Assembly: GCA_943788005.1 (NCBI GenBank)
Contig: CALSOP010000002.1
Location: forward strand, 274,573-338,572
From: an uncultured Gammaproteobacteria bacterium
GTDB lineage: Bacteria; Pseudomonadota; Gammaproteobacteria; Eutrophobiales; Eutrophobiaceae
Direction: 5' to 3'
Length of the DNA: 64,000 nucleotides
Part shown: positions 7,520 to 17,060 of the stretch, piece by piece
Numbering within the stretch: the first letter of the stretch is position 1
Layout of the letters: every line of letters begins with the position of its first letter
The notes under the pieces: generated by a model
Told to the model about the DNA's origin: nothing
The model's input: only the letters and a program-made list of their open reading frames with translations
Databases searched by the model: none
Translations under genes and position numbers: made by a program

Positions 7520-10126
7520 TCAAGTGGAAATTTGACTGCGTATCCAGTCTGGGACATTTTTTAGTGCATCTTCCAAACTTGATGGGTCGTTTCCGCCTGC
7601 CTGAGCCATATCCGGTCGGCCACCTCCTTTCCCACCAACTTGCTGTGCGACATGGTTGACCAAGTCACCCGCCTTGATTCGGTCAGTGGCGTCTTGAGTT
7701 ACTCCAGCAACCAAACTCACTTTTGAATCGTTCACTGTCGCTAGTATAACTGCTGCCGTGCCGAGCTTATTTTTCAATTGGTCGACTGTATCGCGTAGGG
7801 TTTTTGGATCGATACCTTCGAGAGATTTTGCAATGACTTTAATCCCTTCTATAATCTCTGCATCGCTGGCCATATCCGAGCCTGCACTACTGGCCATCTT
7901 ACCTTTAAGTTGTTCCAGTTCTTTTTCCAGTTTACGGGTTTTCTCGATTTGAGCAGAAAGCTTCGAGTCGACTGACTCTATATCTGTTTTAAGGATCTCG
8001 GCTATTCTTTGTAATTTAACTTCCGCATTTTCAATCCAGTTTAACGCACCAACACCCGTTACGGCTTCTATCCGACGAACACCTGATGCCGTTCCAGACT
8101 CCGAGACTATTTTGAAAAAACCGATATCTCCCGCACGTTCAACGTGTGTGCCGCCACAGAGTTCGCATGAAAAATCACCACCTATATTTAATACCCTAAC
8201 CGTATCTTCATACTTTTCACCAAATAAAGACATGGCTCCAGACGCCTTGGCTTTATCCAATGACATAACCTGGACTTCAGTCGCTTCATTCTTTAATACT
8301 TGAGAATTTACCAATCTTTCAATCTCTTGAATCTGTTGTTTTGTTAAGGGCTCGTTATGTGAAAAATCAAAACGTAATCTGTCATCAGCAACCAACGATC
8401 CTTTTTGTACGACATGGTCGCCTAATAGGTTACGTAATGCGGTATGTAATAGGTGCGTCGCCGAATGATTACGCATGATGTCGATACGTCGCTTTTGATC
8501 AACAGATGCACGCACAACATCACCCACTTTTAATGTGCCTGTACGCAGTACACCAAGGTGTATATGTGATTGGCCTTGTTTCTTTGTATCTTCTATTTCA
8601 AAAAAAACATCATCGGTAAAGAGTTCGCCCTTATCGCCCACTTGACCACCTGACTGAGCATAGAATGGTGTTTCTAATAATATAACGCCGCCAATATCAC
8701 CTTGTTTTAAAGACTTTACATTACGACCATCCTGATAAAGCGCAATGATAGTCGTCTTTTGCCGTAAGCGTTCGTAACCCGTAAATGCACTGACTAAGCT
8801 ATCATCGGTATCTACCGAAACACCGACATCAAACTTACTGGCAGCACGCGCACGTTTACGTTGTTCAGCCATGGCCTTATTAAAGCCATCCATATCGACT
8901 TTTAGGTTCCGTTCACGCGCTATATCTGCGGTGAGATCAACTGGGAATCCATAAGTATCATATAAGCGGAAAACATCTTCTCCCTGGATCACATCACCAT
9001 CCATTTTACTGATAACGTCATCCAGTACTTTTAGGCCTTGTTCAAGAGTCTCGGCAAAACGGTCTTCTTCAGCAAGCAATGTTCTTTCAATATTTGCTTT
9101 TGATTGTTCTAACTCAGGATAGGCTTTGCCCATAACTTGATTGAGCACATCAACCAGCTTATAAAAAAACGGCTCACTAAAACCTAGTTTATTACCATGC
9201 CGAATTGCACGACGAATGATTCTGCGTAAGACATATCCTCGTCCTTCATTTGAAGGTATAACACCATCAGTAATTAAGAATGAACAGGAACGAATATGAT
9301 CCGCAACCACTTGGCTTGATATGGCATCAAGATTGTTTTTACCTGACAGCTCCTTTATTGCCTGAATAATTTTTCCAAATAATTCAATCTCATAATTATT
9401 ATGCACATCCTGCATCACAGCAGTAATACGTTCCAACCCCATACCAGTATCAACAGAGGGATGTGGAATAGGCTTTAGATTACCACTTGTATCACGATCA
9501 AATTGTGTGAATACGAGATTCCATATTTCGATATAACGGTCCAGATCTGAACCTTCTGAACCTGGGGGACCACCAGGGATATCTTCACCATGGTCATAGA
9601 ATATTTCACTACAAGGGCCACAAGGGCCTGTATCACCCATGGACCAAAAATTATCGGCTGCGCCACAGCGACTAAAGCGCTCTGGTGAAACACCAATTTC
9701 TTTTAACCAAATATCGGCCGCTTCATCATCGTCTTCAAAGACGGTTATCCATAATTTAGATTCTGGTATTTTTAATTCTTCAGTTAAATACTCCCAGGCA
9801 TAAGCAATCGCTTCACGCTTAAAGTAATCACCAAAACTAAAATTACCTAGCATTTCAAAAAAGGTGTGATGGCGTGCGGTGTAACCAACATTTTCTAGGT
9901 CATTATGTTTACCACCCGCGCGTACACAACGTTGCGAAGATGTCGCCCGTTTATAATCACGTTTTTCTCTACCAAGAAAGACATCCTTGAATTGCACCAT
10001 GCCCGCATTAGTGAATAATAAAGTAGGATCATTTGATGGTACCAAAGAGCTACTCGAGACTACTTCATGATCTTTCGATTTAAAGAAATCTAGGAATGAT
10101 TGGCGAATATCGTTGCTGGTTTTCAT
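7520..10126 (-). CDS. alaS: Alanyl-tRNA synthetase
   Basis: 868 residues, close to the 876 of E. coli. The class II catalytic core is N-terminal ([14 protein letters not shown]..., then [10 protein letters not shown]), the editing domain carries [11 protein letters not shown] and CELCGGTHV with the zinc-binding His and Cys residues, and the glycine-rich C-Ala domain ends the protein ([15 protein letters not shown]). It charges tRNA-Ala and hydrolyses mischarged Ser/Gly-tRNA-Ala. The ATG overlaps the recX stop by one base (TAATG), so the two are translationally coupled, as in many gammaproteobacteria. Confidence 0.98.
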   Translation of the reverse strand: MKTSNDIRQSFLDFFKSKDHEVVSSSSLVPSNDPTLLFTNAGMVQFKDVFLGREKRDYKRATSSQRCVRAGGKHNDLENVGYTARHHTFFEMLGNFSFGDYFKREAIAYAWEYLTEELKIPESKLWITVFEDDDEAADIWLKEIGVSPERFSRCGAADNFWSMGDTGPCGPCSEIFYDHGEDIPGGPPGSEGSDLDRYIEIWNLVFTQFDRDTSGNLKPIPHPSVDTGMGLERITAVMQDVHNNYEIELFGKIIQAIKELSGKNNLDAISSQVVADHIRSCSFLITDGVIPSNEGRGYVLRRIIRRAIRHGNKLGFSEPFFYKLVDVLNQVMGKAYPELEQSKANIERTLLAEEDRFAETLEQGLKVLDDVISKMDGDVIQGEDVFRLYDTYGFPVDLTADIARERNLKVDMDGFNKAMAEQRKRARAASKFDVGVSVDTDDSLVSAFTGYERLRQKTTIIALYQDGRNVKSLKQGDIGGVILLETPFYAQSGGQVGDKGELFTDDVFFEIEDTKKQGQSHIHLGVLRTGTLKVGDVVRASVDQKRRIDIMRNHSATHLLHTALRNLLGDHVVQKGSLVADDRLRFDFSHNEPLTKQQIQEIERLVNSQVLKNEATEVQVMSLDKAKASGAMSLFGEKYEDTVRVLNIGGDFSCELCGGTHVERAGDIGFFKIVSESGTASGVRRIEAVTGVGALNWIENAEVKLQRIAEILKTDIESVDSKLSAQIEKTRKLEKELEQLKGKMASSAGSDMASDAEIIEGIKVIAKSLEGIDPKTLRDTVDQLKNKLGTAAVILATVNDSKVSLVAGVTQDATDRIKAGDLVNHVAQQVGGKGGGRPDMAQAGGNDPSSLEDALKNVPDWIRSQIST

Positions 10127-10566
10127 TATTTTAAAAGTTGGCTTATCTGTTCACTACTGAAACCGCGACTATATAGGAATCGAGATTGTTTTGCCTTAGT
10201 TTGATAATCCCTAGGGACACTTTCACCGTATTTTTTTACCCTGACTTCTTCTGCCAACGTCATCCAGTCTATCGATTCTGATTCAAGGCATTGTTCGATC
10301 AAAACGGGCTCAACACCGCGTTGCCGTAATTCCTGAATAATCTTATTCGGTCCCTGCCCTTTGTTAAGACTATGATGCACAAAACTCTCGGCAAATCGTT
10401 CATCACTCTGGAGACCTTCACCGCTCAGGGTATTCAACAGATCTTCGATCAAACCCTCATCTGTGCAACGCCGTGCGAGTTTATTTGCCAATTCCTTGCG
10501 GCTATGTTCCCGCCTAGCCAGAAAGTCACATGCCCGCTGCAGGACTTCCTGGCGTTCTGTACTCAG
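10126..10566 (-). CDS. recX: Regulatory protein RecX, probable CTG start
   Basis: RecX binds RecA filaments and limits their extension. From a TTG at 10491 the protein would be 121 residues and would lack its conserved first helices. The frame upstream encodes [20 protein letters not shown], which aligns with the E. coli RecX block [20 protein letters not shown], so translation must begin further up. No ATG, GTG or TTG exists there before an in-frame stop inside recA. CTG at 10566-10564 is preceded by AAGGAG seven bases upstream and overlaps the recA TGA as CTGA, giving 146 residues, the normal family length. The start codon is inferred; the gene identity is not in doubt. Confidence 0.92.
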   Translation of the reverse strand: MSTERQEVLQRACDFLARREHSRKELANKLARRCTDEGLIEDLLNTLSGEGLQSDERFAESFVHHSLNKGQGPNKIIQELRQRGVEPVLIEQCLESESIDWMTLAEEVRVKKYGESVPRDYQTKAKQSRFLYSRGFSSEQISQLLK

Positions 10567-11642
10567 ACTGCTGCTCCTTCTTTCTCGGCCTCTTCTTCTT
10601 GGGCACCATTAACTTCAGTAACATCTTCTGGTGTTAGTTTAGGCAGTAATTGTTCCCTTATATTTGCTTCAATTTCTTCTGCAATCTTTGGGTTTTCTTT
10701 TAAGAAGTTACGCACGTTTTCCTTCCCTTGGCCAATGCGATCATCCTTGTAGCTGTACCATGCACCGGCTTTATCGATAAGCTCAAGTTTCACGCCTAAG
10801 TCAATCACTTCACCTAAACGAGAAATCCCTTCATTATACAAAATTTCAAACTCTGCTTGTTTAAAGGGTGGCGCTATCTTATTTTTCACGACCTTCACAC
10901 GAGTTTCATTACCGATGACTTCATCACCTCTTTTAATCGCGCCTATTCTTCTGATATCTAAACGCACCGAGGCATAAAACTTTAATGCATTACCACCCGT
11001 GGTTGTTTCCGGGCTACCGAACATGACACCAATCTTCATGCGGATTTGGTTAATAAAAATAACACAACAATTCGCGCGTTTGATATTACCCGTCAGCTTT
11101 CTTAAAGCTTGCGACATTAAACGGGCGGCAAGGCCCATGTGTGAATCACCCATCTCACCTTCTATTTCTGCCTTCGGTACTAATGCAGCAACGGAATCGA
11201 TTACGACCAATTCAACAGCACCACTACGAACTAACATGTCACAAATCTCTAATGCCTGCTCACCGGTATCAGGTTGCGATACGAGTAATTCATCAATATT
11301 CACCCCAAGCTTCTCAGCATAAACGGGGTCAAGGGCATGCTCTGCATCGATAAAGGCACAGGTCTTACCCTGCTTTTGTGCTTCGGCAATCGCTGATAAA
11401 GTTAGCGTAGTTTTACCAGAAGACTCAGGTCCATAAATTTCGACGACACGCCCATAAGGTAATCCACCAGCGCCGAGCGCGACATCTAGGCCTATTGAAC
11501 CGGTGCTCACCGTGGGCACTGCTGCCACAGCTTGGTCACCCATTTTCATAACAGAACCTTTGCCAAATTGTTTTTCAATTTGGCCTAACGCCATCGATAG
11601 TGCTCTCTTCTTATCTTCTTCAATCTTTTCTGCGCTTGCCAT
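10563..11642 (-). CDS. recA: Recombinase RecA
   Basis: 359 residues. Walker A GPESSGKT lies at 71-78, followed by the DNA-binding loop region ([21 protein letters not shown]), and the protein ends in the usual acidic tail ([11 protein letters not shown]). It catalyses homologous strand exchange and triggers LexA self-cleavage on single-stranded DNA. It has a near-consensus promoter at 11711-11739 and overlaps recX by four bases. No CTGT-N8-ACAG LexA box is visible upstream; instead a direct repeat precedes the -35 box and a WYL regulator is divergently encoded. Confidence 0.99.
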   Translation of the reverse strand: MASAEKIEEDKKRALSMALGQIEKQFGKGSVMKMGDQAVAAVPTVSTGSIGLDVALGAGGLPYGRVVEIYGPESSGKTTLTLSAIAEAQKQGKTCAFIDAEHALDPVYAEKLGVNIDELLVSQPDTGEQALEICDMLVRSGAVELVVIDSVAALVPKAEIEGEMGDSHMGLAARLMSQALRKLTGNIKRANCCVIFINQIRMKIGVMFGSPETTTGGNALKFYASVRLDIRRIGAIKRGDEVIGNETRVKVVKNKIAPPFKQAEFEILYNEGISRLGEVIDLGVKLELIDKAGAWYSYKDDRIGQGKENVRNFLKENPKIAEEIEANIREQLLPKLTPEDVTEVNGAQEEEAEKEGAAV

Positions 11643-11710
11643 GTTAATTCTCCATGTTTGCTTTATTCGAAATACCTAAGCCATTCCCCCGAACAGCCCT
11701 CATGGAAAGA

Positions 11711-11739
11711 ACTATAGTTAATACATTTTTTAATGTCAA
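11711..11739 (-). promoter_or_regulatory. recA promoter (sigma70 type)
   Basis: On the minus strand TTGACA (11739-11734) and TATAGT (11716-11711) are separated by exactly 17 bases, nearly perfect sigma70 boxes. The predicted start near 11704 leaves a ~60-base leader. The spacer contains an inverted repeat ACATT-TTTT-AATGT (11723-11736 on the plus strand), which could bind a repressor. Confidence 0.8.
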
Positions 11740-11769
11740 TACTTTTTACTACCTGTGTATTTTTTACTA
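11740..11769. repeat. 12-bp direct repeat, candidate activator site in recA-WYL gap
   Basis: TACTTTTTACTA at 11740-11751 and TATTTTTTACTA at 11758-11769 differ at one base and lie 18 bp apart. Relative to the predicted recA start they cover about -36 to -65, where an upstream activator would bind. The neighbouring divergent gene encodes a WYL-domain regulator, the obvious candidate ligand. Confidence 0.55.
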
Positions 11770-11804
11770 TATAATATATTTTATTAGCTAGTGGTCATAT
11801 TTTG

Positions 11805-11810
11805 TATAAT
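11805..11810 (+). promoter_or_regulatory. -10 box of the WYL regulator gene
   Basis: TATAAT preceded by TTTG stands 31 bases before the chosen ATG. No good -35 hexamer is seen 16-18 bases upstream, which suits an activated or autoregulated promoter. Both divergent promoters share about 90 bp of control region. Confidence 0.4.
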
Positions 11811-11841
11811 CCGTGACATTAAACCTATTTTTATAATAACA

Positions 11842-12714
11842 ATGCTAAACGATATCAAATGGGCGACGCGCCAACGCTTGCAATACATAGAGCTTATGGC
11901 CTATTACACGGGTGTTGTCACTCGTAGTGAGGTGGCCAAAGCCTTCGGTATCTCCGATGCTGCCGCGACTAAGGATCTGAAGCTGTATAGCGAGATAGCC
12001 CCTGAAAACCTGACTTATAAGCACACTGTATTTGGATTTGTGCCAACACTCTCATTTAAAGAGGTTTTTGCGGATCTTTCACCGGCAATCGTTTTACCCA
12101 TGATAGAAGCTAATCTGACTGTTGTTGGCGGCCCTAGCCAAGATAGCGCTGTATTCGGTATCCCTGTTGATGGCCTCGTCCTACCCAATCGATTACCTGA
12201 CAAGGCCGTGCTGGCACAGGTAACACGTGCCATACATAACAAGAAAAAGCTAAATGTTAGTTACCATTCACTTTCACAAAGAACCTCTGATGAAAGCCGT
12301 ATTATCGAGCCTCATTCTCTAGTCAACACCGGTTTTCGCTGGCATGTCCGTGCTTACAATGAGGATACCTTTGATTTCAGAGACTTCGTCTTATCACGCT
12401 TTGAAGATGCAGAGTGCAGGGATGAACAGGCTGAATCCAGTGCTCAATATGATGATGACTGGGTTGAGATCATCACAATGAAATTGACTCCCCACCCGAA
12501 ACTGGAAGATAGAAATCGAGCAAGCCTACTAATCGATTACGGCAGTGATAATGACATTATCGAGATTAAAATCCGCCGCGCCTTGATTGGCTATTTACTA
12601 CAACAACTGTCTGTTGATACGACGCAAGACCACTCATTAAATCCGAATAAATATCAGTTGATTGTATTGAATCGTGACGAAATAGAGCCTTTTGCCGGTT
12701 GGGCGTTTAATTAA
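11842..12714 (+). CDS. WYL-domain transcriptional regulator, divergent from recA
   Basis: 290 residues from the ATG at 11842; a GTG at 11791 in frame would add 17 residues but lies upstream of the -10 box. A winged helix-turn-helix occupies about 5-70 (LAYYTGVVTRSEVAKAFGIS in part, then AAATKDLKLY), the WYL domain about 130-190 (GFRWHVRAYNEDTFDFRDF, then VLSRF), and a WCX-like C-terminal domain about 205-290. The order and the FRWHVRAY block resemble BrxR/CapW-type regulators. WYL domains of PafBC and DriD sense single-stranded DNA and control DNA-damage genes; divergence from recA suggests a similar role here. That role is inference. No BREX, CBASS or other defence genes adjoin it. Confidence 0.85.
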   Translation: MLNDIKWATRQRLQYIELMAYYTGVVTRSEVAKAFGISDAAATKDLKLYSEIAPENLTYKHTVFGFVPTLSFKEVFADLSPAIVLPMIEANLTVVGGPSQDSAVFGIPVDGLVLPNRLPDKAVLAQVTRAIHNKKKLNVSYHSLSQRTSDESRIIEPHSLVNTGFRWHVRAYNEDTFDFRDFVLSRFEDAECRDEQAESSAQYDDDWVEIITMKLTPHPKLEDRNRASLLIDYGSDNDIIEIKIRRALIGYLLQQLSVDTTQDHSLNPNKYQLIVLNRDEIEPFAGWAFN

Positions 12715-12739
12715 ACTAAAAAAGTATTTCCGGCTTTTA

Positions 12740-13234
12740 CTATGATGCTTTTTTTAATAAATCAATTAAACCTTGTATTGCTAATAAACAAGACTGTTCT
12801 CTGACCTTTAATCGATCACCATCAAAACGAATTCGCGTTGTTGTTCCTTCATTGCCTCGCTTGTACCATCCCAAGCACACTGTGCCGACAGGTTTATCCT
12901 CTGAGCCACCGTCCGGACCTGCTACACCAGTAATTGATACGCTGTAATCTGCCCGACTATTTTCGACGGCGCCTATCGCCATGGCGCTTGCTGTTTCTTC
13001 ACTGACTGCGCCAAACTTTTGAATCGTATCAAACGGCACGTCTAACATTTCTTGCTTGGCTTCATTGGAGTAGGTAATAAAGCCACGTTCAAACCAGGCA
13101 GAACTCCCTGGTATGCACGTCAGAATTTCAGCAAGTCCTCCACCTGTACACGATTCAGCTGTGGCTAGCTTGGTTGATGTTTTTAAAAACAGTTCCGCGA
13201 GTTGTTCTGCTTGTAGTGTTGCTACATCACTCAT
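12740..13234 (-). CDS. pncC: Nicotinamide-nucleotide amidohydrolase PncC (CinA C-terminal family)
   Basis: 164 residues comprising only the CinA_C domain. The signature TAESCTGGGLAE is at the N-terminus, followed by ITGVAGPDGG and KPVGTVCLGW. It deamidates NMN to nicotinic acid mononucleotide, recycling the NMN made by NAD-dependent DNA ligase. The N-terminal MoaB-like domain of full CinA is absent, as in E. coli PncC, which also sits near recA. The start overlaps the tadA stop by four bases. Confidence 0.93.
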   Translation of the reverse strand: MSDVATLQAEQLAELFLKTSTKLATAESCTGGGLAEILTCIPGSSAWFERGFITYSNEAKQEMLDVPFDTIQKFGAVSEETASAMAIGAVENSRADYSVSITGVAGPDGGSEDKPVGTVCLGWYKRGNEGTTTRIRFDGDRLKVREQSCLLAIQGLIDLLKKAS

Positions 13235-13692
13235 GATGGCTTTAATCTTTTCTCTTTAAAGAATGTCTGAATTAATGCACGGCACTCATCTTCCATTATG
13301 CTTTTGTCTATTTCAACCTTGTGATTTAATTCTTCTGTTTGAAGTAGGTTAAAGATGCTGCCACACGCGCCTGTTTTTGGATCTGCAACAGCGAAAATAA
13401 GTTTAGAAAGTCGTGCATGGACAATAGCACCCGCGCACATTGCACAAGGTTCGAGTGTGACATACATCGTTGCGCCAGGTAGACGATAGTTGCCGACATT
13501 GTTGCCTGCGTTACGTAACGCTATTATTTCAGCATGCGCTGTGGGGTCATGAGATGATATCGGTTGATTCCAACCTTCTCCAATAATTTTATCTTCATGA
13601 ACGATAACTGCGCCAACAGGAACCTCATCATATTCTTTCGCTTTTTGCGCTAATTCAAAAGCACGCTGCATCCATTTAACATTATGATCCAT
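13231..13692 (-). CDS. tadA: tRNA-specific adenosine-34 deaminase
   Basis: 153 residues from the ATG at 13692. Zinc and catalytic residues are His53-Ala-Glu55 (TAHAE) and PCAMC (Cys83, Cys86). TadA converts A34 of tRNA-Arg(ACG) to inosine; the substrate tRNA is encoded at 5541-5617. The frame extends 20 codons further into guaA, but those residues are not family-like, and the internal ATG 17 bases past the guaA stop gives the standard length. It is probably co-transcribed with guaA and pncC. Confidence 0.94.
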   Translation of the reverse strand: MDHNVKWMQRAFELAQKAKEYDEVPVGAVIVHEDKIIGEGWNQPISSHDPTAHAEIIALRNAGNNVGNYRLPGATMYVTLEPCAMCAGAIVHARLSKLIFAVADPKTGACGSIFNLLQTEELNHKVEIDKSIMEDECRALIQTFFKEKRLKPS

Positions 13693-13708
13693 GGATGCTA
13701 ATGAATTG

Positions 13709-15286
13709 TCATTCCCACTCGATAGTAGCCGGCGGTTTTCCTGAAATATCATAGGTTACGCGCGAAATGCCATCGACTTCATTGATAATACGATTGGAAA
13801 CATGTCCGAGAAAGTCGTACGGCAGATGTGCCCAATGTGCTGTCATAAAATCTACGGTTACAACAGCACGTAATGAAACAACATAATCATATTTACGCGC
13901 ATCACCCATGACACCGACAGACTTAACAGGAAGGAACACTGTAAAGGCCTGGCTCACTTCATCGTATAAATTATTCGCACGAAGTTCTTCGATAAAGATA
14001 TTGTCTGCAAGGCGCAGTAGATCTGCATATTCTTTTTTAACTTCACCTAAAATTCTCACACCTAAACCTGGCCCAGGGAACGGATGACGATAAACCATTT
14101 CTTTTGGTAAGCCGAGCTGCACTCCCAAGCGTCTAACTTCATCTTTGAAGAGTTCACGTAAGGGCTCGACCAATTCCATCTTCATCGTGTCGGGCAGACC
14201 ACCAACATTATGATGTGATTTTATAACATGCGCCTTACCGCTCTTGGCGCCGGCAGACTCGATCACGTCAGGATAAATTGTACCCTGCGCCAACCATTTC
14301 ATATCATCGAAATCATTTGAATGCTCTTCAAAGATTTTGATGAATTCACCACCAATGATCTTACGTTTAACTTCCGGGTCTTCAACACCACTTAGTTCAT
14401 CGAGAAAACGTTGCTCGGCATCGACCCGAATAACTTTGATACCCATATGTTCGGCGAAGGTTTCCATAACTTGATCACCTTCGTTCAACCGCAACAAACC
14501 ATTATCAACGAATACACAAGTCAATTGATCACCAATCGCTTCATGTAATAGTGCGGCAACAACTGAAGAATCAACACCGCCGGATAAGGCTAATAACACT
14601 TGATCATTGCCAACCTGTTCTTTAACTCTTGCTATACCGTCTTCAACAATATTTTCTGTTGTCCAAAGTGAATGGCATCCAGCGACTTTATGTAGAAATC
14701 GTTGCAAGATAGCCTGTCCTTGGGTCGTATGTGTTACTTCCGGGTGAAACTGTAAGCCATAAAAGTTTCGCGTCTCATCAGCGATACCGGCGATGGGCGC
14801 GTTTTCGGTAGAGGCAATCACTTTGAACCCTTCCGGTAATGTTTCAACGCGATCGCCGTGGCTCATCCACACGTTTAAAAGTCCATGACCTTCGTCATTG
14901 ACTTCATCTTGTATATCTTTCAATAAATTTGAATGACCACGTGCTCTAATTTGCGCATAACCGAATTCACGTAGGTTGGAATTAGCCACTTTGCCACCAA
15001 GCTGTTCTGCCATGGTTTGCATACCATAACAAATACCTAATACGGGTAACCCCATATTGAATACCAGTTCGGGGGCTCTGACACCATTTAGCTCAGTAAC
15101 CGTTTCCGGTCCACCTGAAAGTATGATGGCATTAGGTTTGAAATCTTTTATTGCCTGCTCTTCCATATCAAAGGCATGGATCTCACTATAGACACCCGCT
15201 TCGCGGACACGTCTGGCAATAAGTTGAGTGTATTGCGATCCAAAATCCAGGATCAAGATACGTTCGGAATGTATATCAGTTGTCAT
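13709..15286 (-). CDS. guaA: GMP synthase (glutamine-hydrolysing)
   Basis: 525 residues. The class I glutamine amidotransferase domain has Cys86 (GICYGMQ) and His181/Glu183 (HPEVTH), and the ATP-pyrophosphatase P-loop LSGGVDSS is at 234-241. The C-terminal dimerisation domain ends KPPATIEWE, as in E. coli. It aminates XMP to GMP, the step after IMP dehydrogenase encoded just upstream by guaB. A TTG precedes the ATG by one codon; I took the ATG. The 202 bases separating it from guaB hold a repeat-like element. Confidence 0.98.
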   Translation of the reverse strand: MTTDIHSERILILDFGSQYTQLIARRVREAGVYSEIHAFDMEEQAIKDFKPNAIILSGGPETVTELNGVRAPELVFNMGLPVLGICYGMQTMAEQLGGKVANSNLREFGYAQIRARGHSNLLKDIQDEVNDEGHGLLNVWMSHGDRVETLPEGFKVIASTENAPIAGIADETRNFYGLQFHPEVTHTTQGQAILQRFLHKVAGCHSLWTTENIVEDGIARVKEQVGNDQVLLALSGGVDSSVVAALLHEAIGDQLTCVFVDNGLLRLNEGDQVMETFAEHMGIKVIRVDAEQRFLDELSGVEDPEVKRKIIGGEFIKIFEEHSNDFDDMKWLAQGTIYPDVIESAGAKSGKAHVIKSHHNVGGLPDTMKMELVEPLRELFKDEVRRLGVQLGLPKEMVYRHPFPGPGLGVRILGEVKKEYADLLRLADNIFIEELRANNLYDEVSQAFTVFLPVKSVGVMGDARKYDYVVSLRAVVTVDFMTAHWAHLPYDFLGHVSNRIINEVDGISRVTYDISGKPPATIEWE

Positions 15287-15330
15287 CAATTTATTTTAAA
15301 TTTAAATTCGAGTTTAAAAGTTCTTAAATG

Positions 15331-15470
15331 AGTGCAAGACAAGGCAAAAAGTGGCGAGGAAGCGAATGACTGCATGGACGCAGGAGATAGAGCGACGCAT
15401 GGAGCCAAAGCCGAGCACACATAATAGTAAGTGAGCATTTCGAGCTGCTTTTTAACGCAGTATTGTGCCA
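15331..15470. repeat. Repeat-like intergenic element between guaB and guaA
   Basis: About 140 bases of purine-rich sequence containing GCAAGACAAGGC, GGCGAGGAAGCGAATGACTG, GGAGCCAAAGCCGAGCACA and TTTTTAACGCAGTATTG. It resembles dispersed intergenic repeats that I recall from other gammaproteobacteria. No second copy is visible in this window, and it has no open frame of note. The assignment is from sequence style only. Confidence 0.35.
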
Positions 15471-15488
15471 TATGAGCGCTTTCAAATA

Positions 15489-16949
15489 TTAAACGCGATA
15501 GTTTGGTGGTTCTTTAGTAATAGTTACATCATGCACATGACTTTCTTTGTAACCCGCATTGGTTATACGTGTAAATTTTGCTTTTTCGCGCATCTCTTTC
15601 AACGTAGAACAGCCGGTATAACCCATTGCTGCACGAATGCCTCCGGTCATTTGGTGGATAATAGCGGCTAGTGGACCTTTATAAGGAACCCGCCCTTCAA
15701 TGCCTTCTGGCACCAATTTTTCAATTTCATCATTCTCCTGAAAATAGCGATCCGAAGAACCATGTTGTTGCGACATGGCACCCAATGAGCCCATACCACG
15801 ATACGATTTATAGGAGCGTCCTTGATAAAGCTCAACTTCACCCGGTGCTTCCTCGGTACCCGCGAACATGCCACCCATCATCGTACTATGCGCACCCGCA
15901 GCTAATGCCTTGGCAATATCGCCTGAAAAACGAATACCACCATCTGATATAAGCGGCACACCTTTACTCTTCAACGCCTTCGCAATATTGAAGACTGCAG
16001 ATATCTGCGGCATACCAACACCACTAACTACTCTCGTGGTACAGATCGAGCCAGGGCCTATTCCTACTTTCACAGCGTCGGCACCAGCATCGACTAGAGC
16101 AAGTGCTGCCTCAGCTGTAGCAATATTACCGCCAATGACTTGAGTGTCTTTGAAATTCTGCTTTACCCACTTGACCATATCCAAAACACCTTTGGAATGC
16201 CCATGTGCAGTATCGACCACAATGACATCTACACGTGACTTAACAAGTTGCTCTACTCGTTGCATTGACGCTTCTCCGACACCGACAGCTGCACCAACAC
16301 GTAAACGCTCGGAAGAATCAATACAGGCATTGGGATACTCAGATGCCTTTTGCATATCTTTAACGGTGATTAAGCCCGCAAGTTGAAACTTATCGTTTAC
16401 TACCAGAACTTTTTCTATTCGGTGCTTATGTAATAAAGCTCGAACTTCTTCCTTGGTAGCATTTTCTTGAACTGTTACAAGGTCTTCCTTACGCGTCATA
16501 ATATTACGCACAGGATCATCTGTTTTAATTTCAAAACGCAGATCACGACTGGTCACGATACCAACTAGCTCTTCCCCATCGACGACAGGGACACCTGAAA
16601 TGTTTTTTTCACGGGTTAAATCGATAACTTCCTGAATACTGGTATAAGGCCCGACTGTTAATGGTTCCTTGATAACACCACTCTCATATTTTTTAACCCG
16701 TCTTACATTCTTGGACTGCAGTTCAGGACTCATATTCTTATGAATAATACCAATGCCGCCTTCCTGAGCCAAAGCTATAGCGAGTCCTGATTCAGTCACA
16801 GTATCCATAGCAGCAGATACAATAGGGACGTTTAGGGTTATTTCCCTTGTTAACAGGGTTTGTAATGAGACTTCACGCGGTAAGACTTCAGAATAATCTG
16901 GTACGAGTAAAACATCATCAAAGGTAAGCGCTTCTTCAGCAATAATCAT
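15489..16949 (-). CDS. guaB: IMP dehydrogenase
   Basis: 486 residues from the ATG at 16949 ([20 protein letters not shown]). The TIM-barrel is interrupted by two CBS domains (about 90-200); the catalytic cysteine loop [11 protein letters not shown] and the flap motif [12 protein letters not shown] are present. It oxidises IMP to XMP with NAD. A TTG at 16985 in frame would add 12 residues but lies at or before the predicted transcription start, so I rejected it. Transcription probably continues through the repeat into guaA. Confidence 0.97.
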   Translation of the reverse strand: MIIAEEALTFDDVLLVPDYSEVLPREVSLQTLLTREITLNVPIVSAAMDTVTESGLAIALAQEGGIGIIHKNMSPELQSKNVRRVKKYESGVIKEPLTVGPYTSIQEVIDLTREKNISGVPVVDGEELVGIVTSRDLRFEIKTDDPVRNIMTRKEDLVTVQENATKEEVRALLHKHRIEKVLVVNDKFQLAGLITVKDMQKASEYPNACIDSSERLRVGAAVGVGEASMQRVEQLVKSRVDVIVVDTAHGHSKGVLDMVKWVKQNFKDTQVIGGNIATAEAALALVDAGADAVKVGIGPGSICTTRVVSGVGMPQISAVFNIAKALKSKGVPLISDGGIRFSGDIAKALAAGAHSTMMGGMFAGTEEAPGEVELYQGRSYKSYRGMGSLGAMSQQHGSSDRYFQENDEIEKLVPEGIEGRVPYKGPLAAIIHQMTGGIRAAMGYTGCSTLKEMREKAKFTRITNAGYKESHVHDVTITKEPPNYRV

Positions 16950-16984
16950 GACGGGTCCATTTGTTGGATTTGAAATAACCGACA

Positions 16985-17013
16985 ATTATAGTCTCTACTC
17001 GCTCAACGGCAAA
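16985..17013 (-). promoter_or_regulatory. Probable guaB promoter
   Basis: On the minus strand TATAAT (16990-16985) is preceded at 17 bases by TTTGCC (17013-17008). The predicted start near 16978 leaves ~29 bases of leader before the ATG at 16949. The -35 is poor. No PurR-like operator was recognised. Confidence 0.45.
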
Positions 17014-17060
17014 CTCTCTTCTGCTTTGTTTCGCTATTCTTTTCGCTTAACATAAATAAT

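Noticed and set aside
11643..11841. LexA box upstream of recA
   Set aside because: CTGT at 11754 and ACAG at 11694 are unpaired half-sites; no CTGT-N8-ACAG, GTTC-N7-GTTC or TTAG-N6-type site is present. A diverged LexA site cannot be excluded.
16950..16985. TTG start for guaB at 16985
   Set aside because: It overlaps the -10 box and precedes the predicted transcription start; the ATG at 16949 gives the family N-terminus.
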